Below are positions 10,701 to 18,175 of a stretch of 64,000 nucleotides of DNA, piece after piece. The first letter of the stretch is position 1. Every line of letters begins with the position of its first letter. The position numbers were made by a program, and so were the translations under genes. Below the pieces are notes generated by a model that made no database searches, had not been told where the DNA came from, and worked only from the letters and a program-made list of their open reading frames with translations. The stretch is from Methylobacterium sp. R2-1 (GTDB lineage: Bacteria > Pseudomonadota > Alphaproteobacteria > Rhizobiales > Beijerinckiaceae): the NCBI RefSeq assembly GCF_014191355.1, contig NZ_JACHWM010000004.1, positions 1-64,000 of the forward strand, in the 5' to 3' direction.

Positions 10701-13096
10701 ATGACGCCGCTCTGCCGCTCCAGGCCGACGAAGGCGTAGATCCGGCCGTTGACGGTGCCGATGGTGATGCCCTCGGGCTCCGGCCCCTTGTTGTCCGAGC
10801 GGTCGTCGGGCGTGTTGGCCAGGACCTGATCGTTGTTGAACCGCTCCGGCGCGATCTGCGCGAAGATCTTTTCGAACTCGCCGCCGGTCTCGCGCACCTT
10901 GGTGATGGTGCCGTCGACGTTCTGGCGGAAGATCGAGATGCCGCGCCCGCCGAGCGTGTTGAGCTGGTCGATCACGCCGTCGTTGTCGGTGTCGCCGGTG
11001 CGCAGCAGGACGTTGAGGCGGGCATAGGTCGGGTCCGCCTTGAGGAGTTGGAGTTCGGGCGTCAGCCGGCTGTTGGCGATGCTGCTCAGACGGCCGACGT
11101 CGCCGGTGTCGTCGGCACCGCCGATGACGCGATGGTCGCCCTCGTTGGCGGTGACGAAGTAGGTCGCGCCGCCGGTGGAGAACGCGGCCACCGTGTCGGG
11201 CTGGAGCAGGCCGTAGATCGGCGCATTCGCAGGGGTCGCCGCGATTCGGATCGAGGCGGTGCCGTTCGGGCCGTCGCGATCGGAGGCGTCGAACTCGTTG
11301 CCGGCCAGCGAATGGTTGACCGCACCCAACGGCTGGATCGCGATCGGCGCCGTGCCGGGGTTGGCGAGATCGATGATGGCGACGCCGTTCACCTCCTGCA
11401 GGGTGACGTAGGCGAAGCGGTTGTCGGGCGAGATCGCGATGTATTCGGGCTCGATGTCGGCCGCCGCGCTCTTCCCCGGCGTGATGGCGAGGCCGCGGGC
11501 GCGCAGGGCGCCCTCACTGCCGTCGAGCCCTTCGAACCCCACGGTCGCCGTGACGGCGGCGTTGGCCGCCCCGCCCGAGACGTCGATGATCGAGACGCCG
11601 CCCACGGGATTGCTGCCCGCGCTCGCCTGCTCTCCCTCGTTGGCGACGAGGAGGCGGCTGCCGTCACGGGTAAAGACGATCTGATCGGGCCCGACGCCGA
11701 CCGTCAGCGAGCGCAGCAGCGTGCCGTCGGCGTTGAACAGCGCGACCCGGCCCGGCGCGTCGCCGGTCGCGTTGGCGTAGGCGACGGCCACGAGGCCGTT
11801 GAAGACCGCGACCGAGTTGACCGAGCCGTACTGCTCCAGGCCGGACAGTCGGATCTCGCCGGTCTTGCTCAGCGCGCCGGACGCGTCGAGTGCGACGATC
11901 TCGATGCGGTTCTCGTTGGTGTTCTGAATGTAGAAGCGGCTCGTCGTGGCGTCGTAGGCCACCACTTCGGCGTTAGGCACCGCCGGCGTCGCCGGATCGT
12001 TCGTGGCGGCGTAGGCGCCGAGCCGCACCAGTTGAAGCGCATTCGTCGGGATGGGCGGCGACGTGGTGGTTGCGCTGGAGAGGCCCTGTAAGGAGGGCGC
12101 TGCGTCGAAGACCGTGATGCCGTTGATGCGGGTGCCGACGTCGTCGGTGAGGATCGTGCCGGTGCCCTGGCCATCCGCCACGGTGGTGCCCCGCACGTTC
12201 GAGACCGCGACCGAGAACGTCTCGCTCGGCTCGATCGCCGTGTCGCCGAGGATGTCCACCGCAAAGGTCGTGCTGGTCTGGCCCGCCGCGATGGTCTGGC
12301 CGGTGACTGTCCGGGCGAGGTAGTCGCTGCCGGCGGTGGCGGTGCCGTCCGCGGTGGCGATATCGAAGGTCACGCCGCCCGCGGGCGCAGGCGCGCTCAG
12401 GGAAACGGTGAAGACGAGCTGCTTAGTGCCCGAATCGCCCTCGCTCACCTGAACGTCGTCGATCGACAGTGTCGGGACGACCGCGTCGGCGCTCACCGCG
12501 AAGGCGTTGTAGCTGCCGGCACCGACGCGGGTGGCGTTGTCCTGGGTCCAGAATCCGGGCGCGCCGATCGCCGTCAGGATCTGATCGCGCGTGCCCGAAA
12601 CGGGGCCGCCGTAGCGGCCGTTATCGGCACCCAGCGCCACGGCGGTCCGGCCGAGGCTCAACCCCGGCGGAAGCGCGGAGGTGTTGGCATTGGTTCCGTT
12701 CGCCGCGAAGCTGCCGCCGCCATCGGCGAAATTGATCGCATACAGGAAGGTCGGGTTCGCCACGCTCCCCTGGTAGGCGAGGATCTGGTCACCATCCGTG
12801 CTGAACGAGAACCTCGGGGCGTCGGTGGCCGTGTAGACGGGGGTGTTCGTCCCTCCGGCCGCGCTGTCGGCCGTAGGGTGGATCACCATGCCGGCGGAAA
12901 GCGCCGTCGGCGCCGTGTAGGTGTAGCTGCCCTCGCTGGTCAGAAGCCCGTTGGTGCTGCTGCTCCAGCCGTTGTCGGTGAAGGTGATTCTGGTGCCGGC
13001 CTCGATGTCGCGCAGGATGGCGAACGCGAAATCGTCGGGATTGTCCGCATCGTACCCGACGAGAGCGATGTCGCCGGCGGCAAGGCTCGTAGCCAT
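4721..13096 (-). CDS. Giant RTX-type secreted nuclease/5'-nucleotidase
   Basis: Protein of 2791 aa starting at an ATG with GGAG 6 nt upstream (a longer start at 13153 lacks this). Order of domains: an N-terminal LTD-like segment, a Calx-beta repeat, a choice-of-anchor-I beta-propeller (to about 870), a second Calx-beta, an OB-like segment, an ExeM/NucH-type EEP nuclease (about 1270-1620; motifs NVLNYF, LTELENQ, LLGDFNAY, SDHDP), an Ig-like domain, a 5'-nucleotidase (metallophosphatase then C-terminal domain, about 1740-2390), RTX nonapeptides (GGLGDDVIT, GGRGTDTL) and six repeats of about 40 residues. There is no Sec signal, and the RTX tail implies type I secretion. A likely job is degrading extracellular DNA and freeing phosphate, which is inferred from the domains. 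No secretion genes are adjacent. Confidence 0.92.
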   Translation of the reverse strand: MATSLAAGDIALVGYDADNPDDFAFAILRDIEAGTRITFTDNGWSSSTNGLLTSEGSYTYTAPTALSAGMVIHPTADSAAGGTNTPVYTATDAPRFSFSTDGDQILAYQGSVANPTFLYAINFADGGGSFAANGTNANTSALPPGLSLGRTAVALGADNGRYGGPVSGTRDQILTAIGAPGFWTQDNATRVGAGSYNAFAVSADAVVPTLSIDDVQVSEGDSGTKQLVFTVSLSAPAPAGGVTFDIATADGTATAGSDYLARTVTGQTIAAGQTSTTFAVDILGDTAIEPSETFSVAVSNVRGTTVADGQGTGTILTDDVGTRINGITVFDAAPSLQGLSSATTTSPPIPTNALQLVRLGAYAATNDPATPAVPNAEVVAYDATTSRFYIQNTNENRIEIVALDASGALSKTGEIRLSGLEQYGSVNSVAVFNGLVAVAYANATGDAPGRVALFNADGTLLRSLTVGVGPDQIVFTRDGSRLLVANEGEQASAGSNPVGGVSIIDVSGGAANAAVTATVGFEGLDGSEGALRARGLAITPGKSAAADIEPEYIAISPDNRFAYVTLQEVNGVAIIDLANPGTAPIAIQPLGAVNHSLAGNEFDASDRDGPNGTASIRIAATPANAPIYGLLQPDTVAAFSTGGATYFVTANEGDHRVIGGADDTGDVGRLSSIANSRLTPELQLLKADPTYARLNVLLRTGDTDNDGVIDQLNTLGGRGISIFRQNVDGTITKVRETGGEFEKIFAQIAPERFNNDQVLANTPDDRSDNKGPEPEGITIGTVNGRIYAFVGLERQSGVIVYDVTDPANAAYVSYVPPLPGATTDLGPEVLTFIAADRNPTGTPLLVSANEAANGGAVLYAALSQGFTQEVGFAANSLAVSKAEGNAGETVFTFTVERSNGTLGAVSFTAELMGTGANAADGADFTGTPSLPLTVTGTIPAGAASAQVSVSVRGDALPEADETFALTLRSATSNQTGIAASVRPAAATATGTIVNDDVSLISAVQGEGAASPLVGRTVTIEAIVVGDFQNGDADPKRNLGGFYIQEEAADQDGNPLTSEGVFVYEGTGNRLVDVAEGDRVRVTGTIAEFNGETQITVRNAASIQVVTPRALTPEQVKTSAVAVELPAAGTIGTDTTAQPDLERYEGMLVRFPQTLAITEQFNLDRFNEIRLAAGGRSETFTNEFEPNAAAYAAYLTQTAARSISYDDGLNSQNQPVENLDGVGPTYGTATAPRMGDTIAGLTGTLGFGPTNTYRVRAIDDGENRFTTANPRPAEPDPVGGTLKVGSLNVLNYFTSLDTGSSARTAIGLQPRGANSAQELTRQTEKLVTTLIGTGADVLGLTELENQFRPGDPGNALEYLVGQLNLRAGADTYAYVNPGAQLDQGQFLGGDAIAVGFIYKPSKVSVAMNTTIERLDDADVAAFNPALLQQSSIGHIFNGPNTSRASLAVTFNEIATGETFTAVINHFKSKSGTGTGADADQGDGQGAWQQQRELAAAALAQWVALRPTGSQDSDTILLGDFNAYIKEDALDILKAAGFTNLAEDRLANPYSYVFDGAYGALDHALASGSLTRQVTGVTEWHVNADEADAIDYNLDFGRPASYFDGRSPVRESDHDPVLVGLRLDQTAPVLVAATPADNAAKTAPGADIVLRFSEAVRAGIGSLTLTDGAGDTRTIAVSDTAQVRISGDTVTINPSADLLPGAAYDVIVPAGTLTDTAGNAFAGIARDSLDFTTEQATPMTYTLQILHASDWEGGLLATERAASFAAIVDRLEDTTPNSITLSTGDGWIPSPFYIAGADPQMAATYNGVYNQFYGLSGANAYGRLAASPGRADITIQNIIGVQAAVFGNHEFDAGPTEVANIIGANLGTAAGAADDTWVGAQFPYLSTNLNFSREAALSGLVHRDGDLATFAQTGPTSTQTGTGADKIAKSTIIVENGERIAFIGATTQVEPLLTTLGNVTVDGFTGRDEIALLANQINAEIDRVLAANPGLNKVIVGTHLQQLANEQALAPLLRNVDVLIGGGSHTLLADSNDRLLPGDTSGGAYPQFFTNASGQTLALVNTDSEYSYVGRLNVTFDDQGNVIRNSITPDNSGAVAVDDTTVAQLWGSKTAAFTPGSKGYLVREVIEGLDANNDGIQETAGVADIIRQQDGNILGRTSVYLEGRRGEVRTEETNLGDLSADANLWYAKQYDGTVTVSIKNGGGIRDSIGSFSTAGGGTAELPPAANPAAGKAAGDISQLDVINSLRFNNALAMVTVTASELERVLEHAVSSVAPGATPGAFPQIGGISFSFDASRQAQTVDANGNVTREGQRIISAAIVDPDGFLIDTLVQNGQLVGDANRSIRAVTLDFLTTGSSAAPGLGGDNYPFPAYGENRVSLSNATPTSLPDTETFAAQGTEQDAFAEYLKAFYSVTPYGQADTGPAADTRIQNLAFRGDSVLARGVSQPGTNGNDVLQGTSFADRLSGGLGDDVITNSAGNDLLSGGRGTDTLVFNSSFSTITVEEAGRFTVITGPEGRDLVDGFERYLFSDATIVVNDGKPLVDDLYYLARNKDVFQAAQDADAHFAQYGAREGRDPNAFFSTKGYLAANPDVKAAGVNPLDQYQQAGWKEDRDPGARFDNEFYLAANPDVKAAGLNPLAHYLQYGQSEGRAIHDAVGRASDIRGGLDAEFYLLANADVAQAAGSGNSFAFAVQHFEQYGWKEGRNPNAVFDTKGYLAAYADVKAAGINPLSHYDQYGWKEGRDPSASFDTATYLSTYKDVAAAQIDPMQHFLQYGLYEGRSDFADGGFRYGALV
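4780..5475 (-). repeat. Six C-terminal ~40-residue protein repeats
   Basis: This part of the giant gene encodes six tandem copies of a unit with the pattern F-D-x3-YLAANPDVKAAG-x-NPLxHYxQYGxxEGRDP. Copies vary between 37 and 50 residues; the third and fourth are separated by an insertion. The copies are diverged at DNA level, so this is an old repeat and not a recent expansion. One further copy occurs in the methyltransferase gene at 32.2 kb. Confidence 0.85.
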
Positions 13097-13547
13097 GTCC
13101 ATCTCCAGGCAGCCGAGCAGGCCGAGCGCGGATGTCGCTCGATGCAAAGCCAAGGGTTGATCCTCGGCCGGATGCGAGAAGACGCAGCGGCCATGACCGC
13201 CCCGGGGATGGGACGCTCACGGCACGGAGACATCGCTTCGATCTATGCCAGCCGAGCTTCTGGCTAGCGGCGTTCCACAACAGTACTGTGAAGCCTCGGA
13301 TGCCTCGTACATGCCGGCTACAGCGGCTCCTGCATCCAGACCTCGGGTGTGATGCTGGTCTGAGCTCTGCGCCGTCCCATCTCGGATGCCCCGGTAGATT
13401 TCCGTGAGATCAAGCGCCGGTCACGCCGACTTGACCGGCGCTTGATCTCACGGGCCACGCGCGGGCCGCTTTTCACGAGCGCGCGGCAGGAGCAGCAACG
13501 TGCGACTGCCTAGGCGGCGCAGAGCCACTGCTTGGCGGCTCAGCCGT
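13097..13547. other. Upstream region of the giant gene
   Basis: No supported gene lies here. The stretch must contain the promoter for the giant reverse-strand gene, but I cannot pick a convincing -35/-10 pair. The only structured element is the perfect inverted repeat at 13402-13453, described separately. Confidence 0.5.
13402..13453. repeat. Perfect 22-bp inverted repeat
   Basis: Two arms, 13402-13423 (beginning CCGTGAGATCAAGC) and 13432-13453, are exact reverse complements over 22 bp and flank an 8-nt spacer (CGCCGACT). No T-tract follows on either strand, so a plain intrinsic terminator is unlikely. It lies about 305 bp upstream of the giant gene start. It could be a repeat-family palindrome, a protein-binding site or a scar of an inserted element. 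Confidence 0.9.
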
Positions 13548-13775
13548 CTATGGCCGAGGCCAGGGCATCGCGGGAGCACGTCCGGCAAGTGCAGCAGAGA
13601 TCTCGTCGCGCGCCGCACTCTCGGTCTGCTCGCAGTCAGCCAGCCCGTCGTGCAAGCAGTTAGGTCCTTGATCCTGCGGCGTTGCTTTCAGGACGCCTTG
13701 GCAGTCCACGATCACGGCATGAGGGGCGTAATCCCGCCTGCATCAGGCTTCGAAGGCAAACCGTGCAGAGTCCAT
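13548..13775 (-). pseudogene. Broken small hypothetical ORF
   Basis: A 75-codon reading frame starts with ATG at 13775 and ends with TAG at 13548, but carries an in-frame TGA at codon 11 (after MDSARFAFEA). The remainder (CRRDYAPHAVIVDCQGVLK and onward) has protein-like composition without low complexity. A single TGG-to-TGA change would explain the stop. I do not recognise a family. It sits in a decayed zone beside a porin remnant, which supports pseudogene status, but it may simply be non-coding. Confidence 0.35.
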
Positions 13776-14013
13776 CACGAATAAGAATCGAGATCGGCGC
13801 CATGGCCCGCTTGCGCCGGCCGTATGCACAACGAGCAGCGGCATAAGATGCAAATACTGTCAGAAATTCCGCCGAAGAAAGGTTTGGAAACAAGATGGCG
13901 CGCCGCTTAGAACAAAAGGTGCGAGCGCATGAAATTGCGATCATACGATGAAATTTGAGAGACCTCAGTCGCCTGACCTTGGTCAGCGAAGCGATCAGGT
14001 CGGCCAGCCTTGA

Positions 14014-14340
14014 GAACACCACGCTGCGTCCGGTTTTGATCGTCTCTCCCTCAAGGGGGCGGCCTGGGGGCGCCCGCTCGACACGGTGGGCGTCGGACTC
14101 GCGCAGAACGAGCTCTCGCAGGGGCACCGGGCCTATTTCAACACCGGCGGCCTCGGGTTGCTGATCGGCGATGGACGCCTCAGCTACGCGCCTGAGCGTG
14201 CCTTCGAGGCCTATTATGCCATGGCGCTCACAACGACACTCGCGATGTCGCTCAACTACCAGCATGTCGAGAACCTCGCCTACAATCGTGACCGTGGACC
14301 TGCCGACTTCTTTGCCGCTCGGATGCACGTGGATTTCTAG
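14014..14340 (+). pseudogene. C-terminal remnant of an OprB-like porin
   Basis: An open frame of 108 codons ending at TAG 14338-14340 reads like the last strands of a carbohydrate-selective OprB porin. Marks are KGAAWGRPLDTVGVG, YFNTGGLGLLIGDG, APERAFEAYYA and a final strand ending FFAARMHVDF with the terminal Phe of outer-membrane barrels. A stop codon (14011-14013) and no recognisable upstream sequence show that the N-terminal three quarters are gone. Read as a decayed gene, not an intact small protein. Family call rests on motif memory. Confidence 0.55.
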
Positions 14341-14666
14341 GTGTATGGTCCCAGGAGGTGGGGTGGGGGTCGGGCCTGAAGCGTTCGGGCTGTTTCGGCC
14401 GGACCGTGAGGACATGCTCACGATCCGCCCTGCAGGAGTGGTCCGCCGTGAGGCAGGGCCTGCGGGTCGGAACGAAGACGGCGAATGAAGATGGGCTGCC
14501 TGCCACCAGGGACCCAGCTCCTCGGAAGGCCCGCTTCTTGGCCCCGTTTCGATGCCGCCGGAGTGTCCGCAGTTCTGTCAGGAGAGGGGCGCGCCAATCC
14601 GAGCAAAAGCGCGAACGCTTATATCATTGATGTTTATAGATAAAATTTTGTGGCTGCCGCAACCGG
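14341..14666. other. Intergenic region, no gene seen
   Basis: About 325 bp without a supportable reading frame. The right part (about 14618-14656) is markedly AT-rich (TTATATCATTGATGTTTATAG region) against a GC-rich background, as a promoter or an acquired segment would be. Nothing else is recognisable. Confidence 0.4.
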
Positions 14667-14816
14667 CTACATCTGAAAGTCCGCAGCGTAATCGATAACA
14701 GCGGCGAGGCAGACCCATTGCACGCGGGTGGGGGCTACGAAGAGCCAGCCATCCCCCGTTCGTAAAGGGACCCAATCTGTCTCAAGAACGCTGACGGGAG
14801 ACAGCTGCGACCGCAT
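14667..14816 (-). CDS. Possible small hypothetical protein
   Basis: A 49-aa frame from ATG 14816 (or GTG 14861, giving 64 aa) with balanced composition, including DWVPLRTGDGWLFVAPTRV and ending AADFQM. A GGGAGGA sequence lies upstream but 16 nt from the ATG, which is long. No family is recognised. It lies between the porin remnant and the divergent degP-like gene, so it may be another relic. Confidence 0.3.
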   Translation of the reverse strand: MRSQLSPVSVLETDWVPLRTGDGWLFVAPTRVQWVCLAAVIDYAADFQM

Positions 14817-14959
14817 CTGGTCAAGCTGTAATCCTCCCGCCGTCCGGCGATCAGATGGCACAACCTAGAATTTCGCTCATTGTCCCAATAGTCCGACGTC
14901 CGGCCGCGTTCCGGCACGGTGGGACGGCAGGCTCCAGTGATTGATCTTTGGAGATTTCC

Positions 14960-16450
14960 ATGACCCTGATTGTTCGCCGCCGCTCCTTCGCCTCCGTCGC
15001 CGCGGCTGCCCTCGTCGCGGGCGGCGCGGGCGGGTTCGGTCTGACCGAGCCCGCCACGCCGGCCTATGCCCAGGCCCTGCCAAAGACCCCGATCGAGGCA
15101 CCCGAGCACCCGCCGGGCTCCTTCGCCAACGTCGTCGACAAGGTGAAGCCGGGCGTCGTCGCCGTGAAGGTGAGGCTCGACAACAGCCTCGACGACGATG
15201 ACGACGGCCCCGGCGGCCCGAACATGCAGCAGGTGCCGCCGCAGCTGCGCGAGTTCTTCAGGCGCTTTGGCCAAGGCGGACCGGGAGGTCGCGGCATGCC
15301 GCAGCGCGGCGGGGTCGGCTCGGGCTTCATCATCTCGGCGGACGGCTACGTGGTCACTAACAACCACGTCGTCGACAAGGCCAAGACGGTCCAGGTCACG
15401 CTCGACGACAGCCGCACCCTCGACGCCAAGGTGATCGGCAAGGATCCCAAGACCGACATCGCGCTGCTCAAGATCACCGAGAGCGGCAGCTATCCCTACG
15501 TCCAGTTCGGCAAGGGCGCGCCGCGGGTCGGCGACTGGGTTGTGGCCATTGGCAACCCGTTCGGCCTCGGCGGCACCGTGACGGCGGGCATCGTCTCGGC
15601 CCGCGGCCGCGACATCGGTGCTGGTCCCTACGACGACTTCCTGCAGATCGACGCGCCGATCAACAAGGGCAATTCCGGCGGCCCGACCTTCAACGTCAAC
15701 GGCGAGGTCGTGGGCGTGAATACGGCGATCGCCTCGCCGTCCGGCGGCTCGGTCGGCCTCGGCTTTGCCATCCCTGCCGAGACGGTCCAGGCGGTGGTCG
15801 GTCAGCTTCGCACCGACGGCAAGGTGGTGCGCGGCTATCTCGGCGTTCAGGTCCAACCGGTCACCAAGGACATCGCCGAAGGGCTCGGCCTCGACAAGGC
15901 GAAAGGTGCGCTCGTCAATGACGCCGAGAGCGGCACCCCCGCCGCCAAGGCCGGTCTGAAATCGGGTGACGTGATCGAGTCGGTCAACGGCGTGCCCGTC
16001 AACAACGCTCGCGATCTGTCGCGGCTGATCGCCGGCCTCAAGCCCGGCACCGAGGTGAAGCTCGCCTATCTGCGTGGTGGTAAAAGCGAGGTGGCCACCG
16101 TCGAACTCGGCACGTTGCCGGGTGATAGCAAGGTGGCGAGCCACGGTGACGACGCGCCGAGCGGTCAGGTCAGGCTTGGCCTCAGCCTAGCCCCTGCCAG
16201 CGAGACTGGCCTCGGCGATGAGGGCGTCGCGGTGATGGATGTCGATCCAACCGGACCAGCCGCGGCCAGAGGCATCTCCCAGGGCGACGTGATCTTGGAT
16301 GTCGCTGGCACCAGCGTCTCGAAGCCCTCCGAGGTGCAGGCACAGATCCGCGCTGCCGAGTCCAGCGGCCGCAAGGCCGTGCTGATGCGGGTGAAGAGCG
16401 CCAGGGGCCAGACCCGCTTCGTCGCCGTCCCCCTCACCAAGGAAGGCTGA
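14960..16450 (+). CDS. degP: Do-type periplasmic serine protease (DegP/HtrA)
   Basis: Protein of 496 aa that would degrade or refold misfolded envelope proteins. An N-terminal export signal has RRRSF followed by an Ala/Gly-rich stretch and a cleavage site near AYAQA; the RRxF pattern leaves Tat export possible. The trypsin-like domain shows the triad His136 (NNHVV), Asp166 (KTDIALL) and Ser239 (GNSGGP). Two PDZ domains follow at about 285-370 and 395-490. The ATG at 14960 has GGAG 6 nt upstream; a TTG 12 nt earlier is in frame but less likely. It stands alone, without the MucD or CpxR-type neighbours seen elsewhere. Confidence 0.94.
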   Translation: MTLIVRRRSFASVAAAALVAGGAGGFGLTEPATPAYAQALPKTPIEAPEHPPGSFANVVDKVKPGVVAVKVRLDNSLDDDDDGPGGPNMQQVPPQLREFFRRFGQGGPGGRGMPQRGGVGSGFIISADGYVVTNNHVVDKAKTVQVTLDDSRTLDAKVIGKDPKTDIALLKITESGSYPYVQFGKGAPRVGDWVVAIGNPFGLGGTVTAGIVSARGRDIGAGPYDDFLQIDAPINKGNSGGPTFNVNGEVVGVNTAIASPSGGSVGLGFAIPAETVQAVVGQLRTDGKVVRGYLGVQVQPVTKDIAEGLGLDKAKGALVNDAESGTPAAKAGLKSGDVIESVNGVPVNNARDLSRLIAGLKPGTEVKLAYLRGGKSEVATVELGTLPGDSKVASHGDDAPSGQVRLGLSLAPASETGLGDEGVAVMDVDPTGPAAARGISQGDVILDVAGTSVSKPSEVQAQIRAAESSGRKAVLMRVKSARGQTRFVAVPLTKEG

Positions 16451-17012
16451 TCCGCTCTGGACCGCCCTCTTTAGCGGCGTCCGCCTCACTGCCTGCAGCA
16501 CTGCGGGCGAGCAGAAGCGTACTGAGCCTGTCCGGCCCGTCAGCGGACCAGTATACCGACGATCGCGGGATGTTCTTGCTGACAGCGCGAGGCTATCCCG
16601 CGTTCGCGCCGGATCGGCGATCTGAGCGCTTTTGCCAAGCAATCCGGCGCGGTTCGTATCCTTAAAGTTGCAACCGTCCGGAACCTCCCTGAGCGACGGC
16701 CGTTCACGCTATAGTCGGGACATCAATTTTCGACGGCATGCTCGTTCCGGGAGCCCAGCACACAAGCGGGCTTTCATCATCTTCGTGTTTGGCTCGGTTG
16801 ACCCTGCTGATTTAGTTTTCGGGCCTCAATCAAACGAACAAGTCGATCTTCAAGCCGCATCAAATCATAAGTCATCATCATTTGACATTGGCGCGACCGG
16901 CGATCAGCCCGTCGCACCGAGATCTGTTGGCCGGTCAGACCGCCGGACTTCGGTATTCTGAAGTTCGACGAGATACGGTTGATAGCATCAAGCTGAGGCA
17001 AAGGAGCTCATC
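16451..17012. other. Intergenic region, no gene seen
   Basis: Roughly 560 bp between degP and the HdeA-like gene. Short reading frames on both strands (for example 16632-16961 plus, 16777-17001 minus) lack ribosome sites and family resemblance. GC is lower in the right half. The promoter of the HdeA-like gene should be here, but no consensus boxes stand out. Confidence 0.5.
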
Positions 17013-17372
17013 ATGCGCACAGGATCTTTGAAAACCTACCTGCTGCCTGCCATTGCGGTCGTCTTATCCGCCGGTCTCGTTCAGGCCGAAACCCCCAGCG
17101 GGAAGAGCGCCGATAAGAATCAAGAAAAGTTGGCGAGCAAGCCGCTTGAGAAAGTCACCTGCGAGGAATTCAACGGGTTCGAAGACACGTTCAAACCAAA
17201 AGTTATCGCATGGGCCGCCGGCTACAAACAGGGTCAGAAGAAGCCCGATGTGGTGGAGATCGATATCGCCGGGGTCGAGAAGGTCACGCCCCTTATCGCT
17301 GAAGAGTGCAGGAAGGCACCGGCCGCTTCCTTGTGGTCGAAGATCGATGGAGAGCTGAAGAAGGTGTTCTGA
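17013..17372 (+). CDS. HdeA-family periplasmic protein
   Basis: Secreted protein of 119 aa. A signal peptide runs to about LVQA (residue 25). The mature part has the HdeA layout: Cys50 in VTCEEF and Cys99 in EECRK, which would form the single disulfide, around a helical core (VIAWAAGYKQG). HdeA proteins are acid-activated chaperones that protect periplasmic proteins; whether this homologue does so is inferred. AAGGAG lies 7 nt before the ATG. The start of mature protein is Lys/Ser-rich. No acid-response partners are adjacent. Confidence 0.82.
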   Translation: MRTGSLKTYLLPAIAVVLSAGLVQAETPSGKSADKNQEKLASKPLEKVTCEEFNGFEDTFKPKVIAWAAGYKQGQKKPDVVEIDIAGVEKVTPLIAEECRKAPAASLWSKIDGELKKVF

Positions 17373-17706
17373 TGCAGACATGCCTGCATTATCGAATTAC
17401 CTTTCTGCATCGGCGCTTCGACAGCGCTCAGCCGTCGATCAGTCGGCGAAATCTGGCTGATCGACCAGTTTCATCCCTTCTACTGCGGACCAAGCTCCGA
17501 CTTCAGGGGCGGATATCGATTCGCTCGATACTCAGGCCTTTCCTGCCCAGGCGGCCGGACCGGCAGGCCCTGGACGGGGCCCATTGAGAGAGGCAGCTGG
17601 GAGCAGAGGAGCCGAGGATGAAGCGCGGTTCGAACGAGCCTCCTTCCGTCGTTTCAGCGCTGTCCGAAGTGCCGCACAGGTCGGCAAGCTCGATGGAGGT
17701 TCGCCC
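17373..17706. other. Intergenic region, no gene seen
   Basis: About 330 bp between the HdeA-like gene and the polyproline peptide gene. The open frame that runs through the right part is only an upstream extension of the peptide gene. No clear terminator or promoter could be picked out. Confidence 0.45.
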
Positions 17707-17913
17707 ATGATGAAGCGATTGATCATCATCGCTGCGGCGCTTGCCACCAGCACGGTGACGCTCGCGCAGCCCCTCCCGCCACCGCGTCCGCCCGGCCCTC
17801 CGCCACCGCCGTTGGTTTTGCCGCCGCCTCCGCCGCCCCCTCCACCTCCACCTCCGCCGATATTGCCCCTGCCGCCTCCGCCTCCGCCTCCGCCACCACC
17901 GCCACCCCTATGA
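17707..17913 (+). CDS. Polyproline-rich secreted small protein
   Basis: Protein of 68 aa: a signal peptide (MMKRLIIIAAALA, cleavage near TLAQ at about 21) followed by a tail that is almost pure proline, with runs of 13 and 12 consecutive Pro broken by Ile-Leu-Pro-Leu. GGAGG sits 6 nt before the first ATG. An N-terminal extension in the same frame to 17584 has no support. Translation would depend heavily on EF-P. Function is unknown; a polyproline-II rod in the periplasm or wall is a guess. The chance of a low-complexity artefact is reduced by the signal peptide and ribosome site. Confidence 0.6.
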   Translation: MMKRLIIIAAALATSTVTLAQPLPPPRPPGPPPPPLVLPPPPPPPPPPPPPILPLPPPPPPPPPPPPL

Positions 17914-18175
17914 AATGTCTACGGTCTGACGAGGCGCTCATCCCCGAGCGGATCGTCCAATTCGCTCCGAATCCGTGCCGCAGCCGCGATCTCCGGAGTG
18001 GCAACCGGGCCACGCCTCGCTCGGCCTTCAACGGCGACTGAGGCGGGCCTCGACAACCTCCTCGTCCTGATGTGCCGCCCCCGAACTCCGGCGGCCCGGC
18101 ACTCGGGGCGGCCGTGCAGGAAGCGTTGCGGCTGCGCGCCCTCAACGAGCTCATTGGCGGGCTCCGTGGCGGACT

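Noticed and set aside
13660..14421. 253-codon minus frame over the porin remnant
   Set aside because: It has no family resemblance, lacks a ribosome site, and the opposite strand carries the porin-like sequence.
14735..16144. Long minus frame opposite degP
   Set aside because: Shadow of the protease gene; residue make-up is that of reverse-complemented GC-rich coding DNA.
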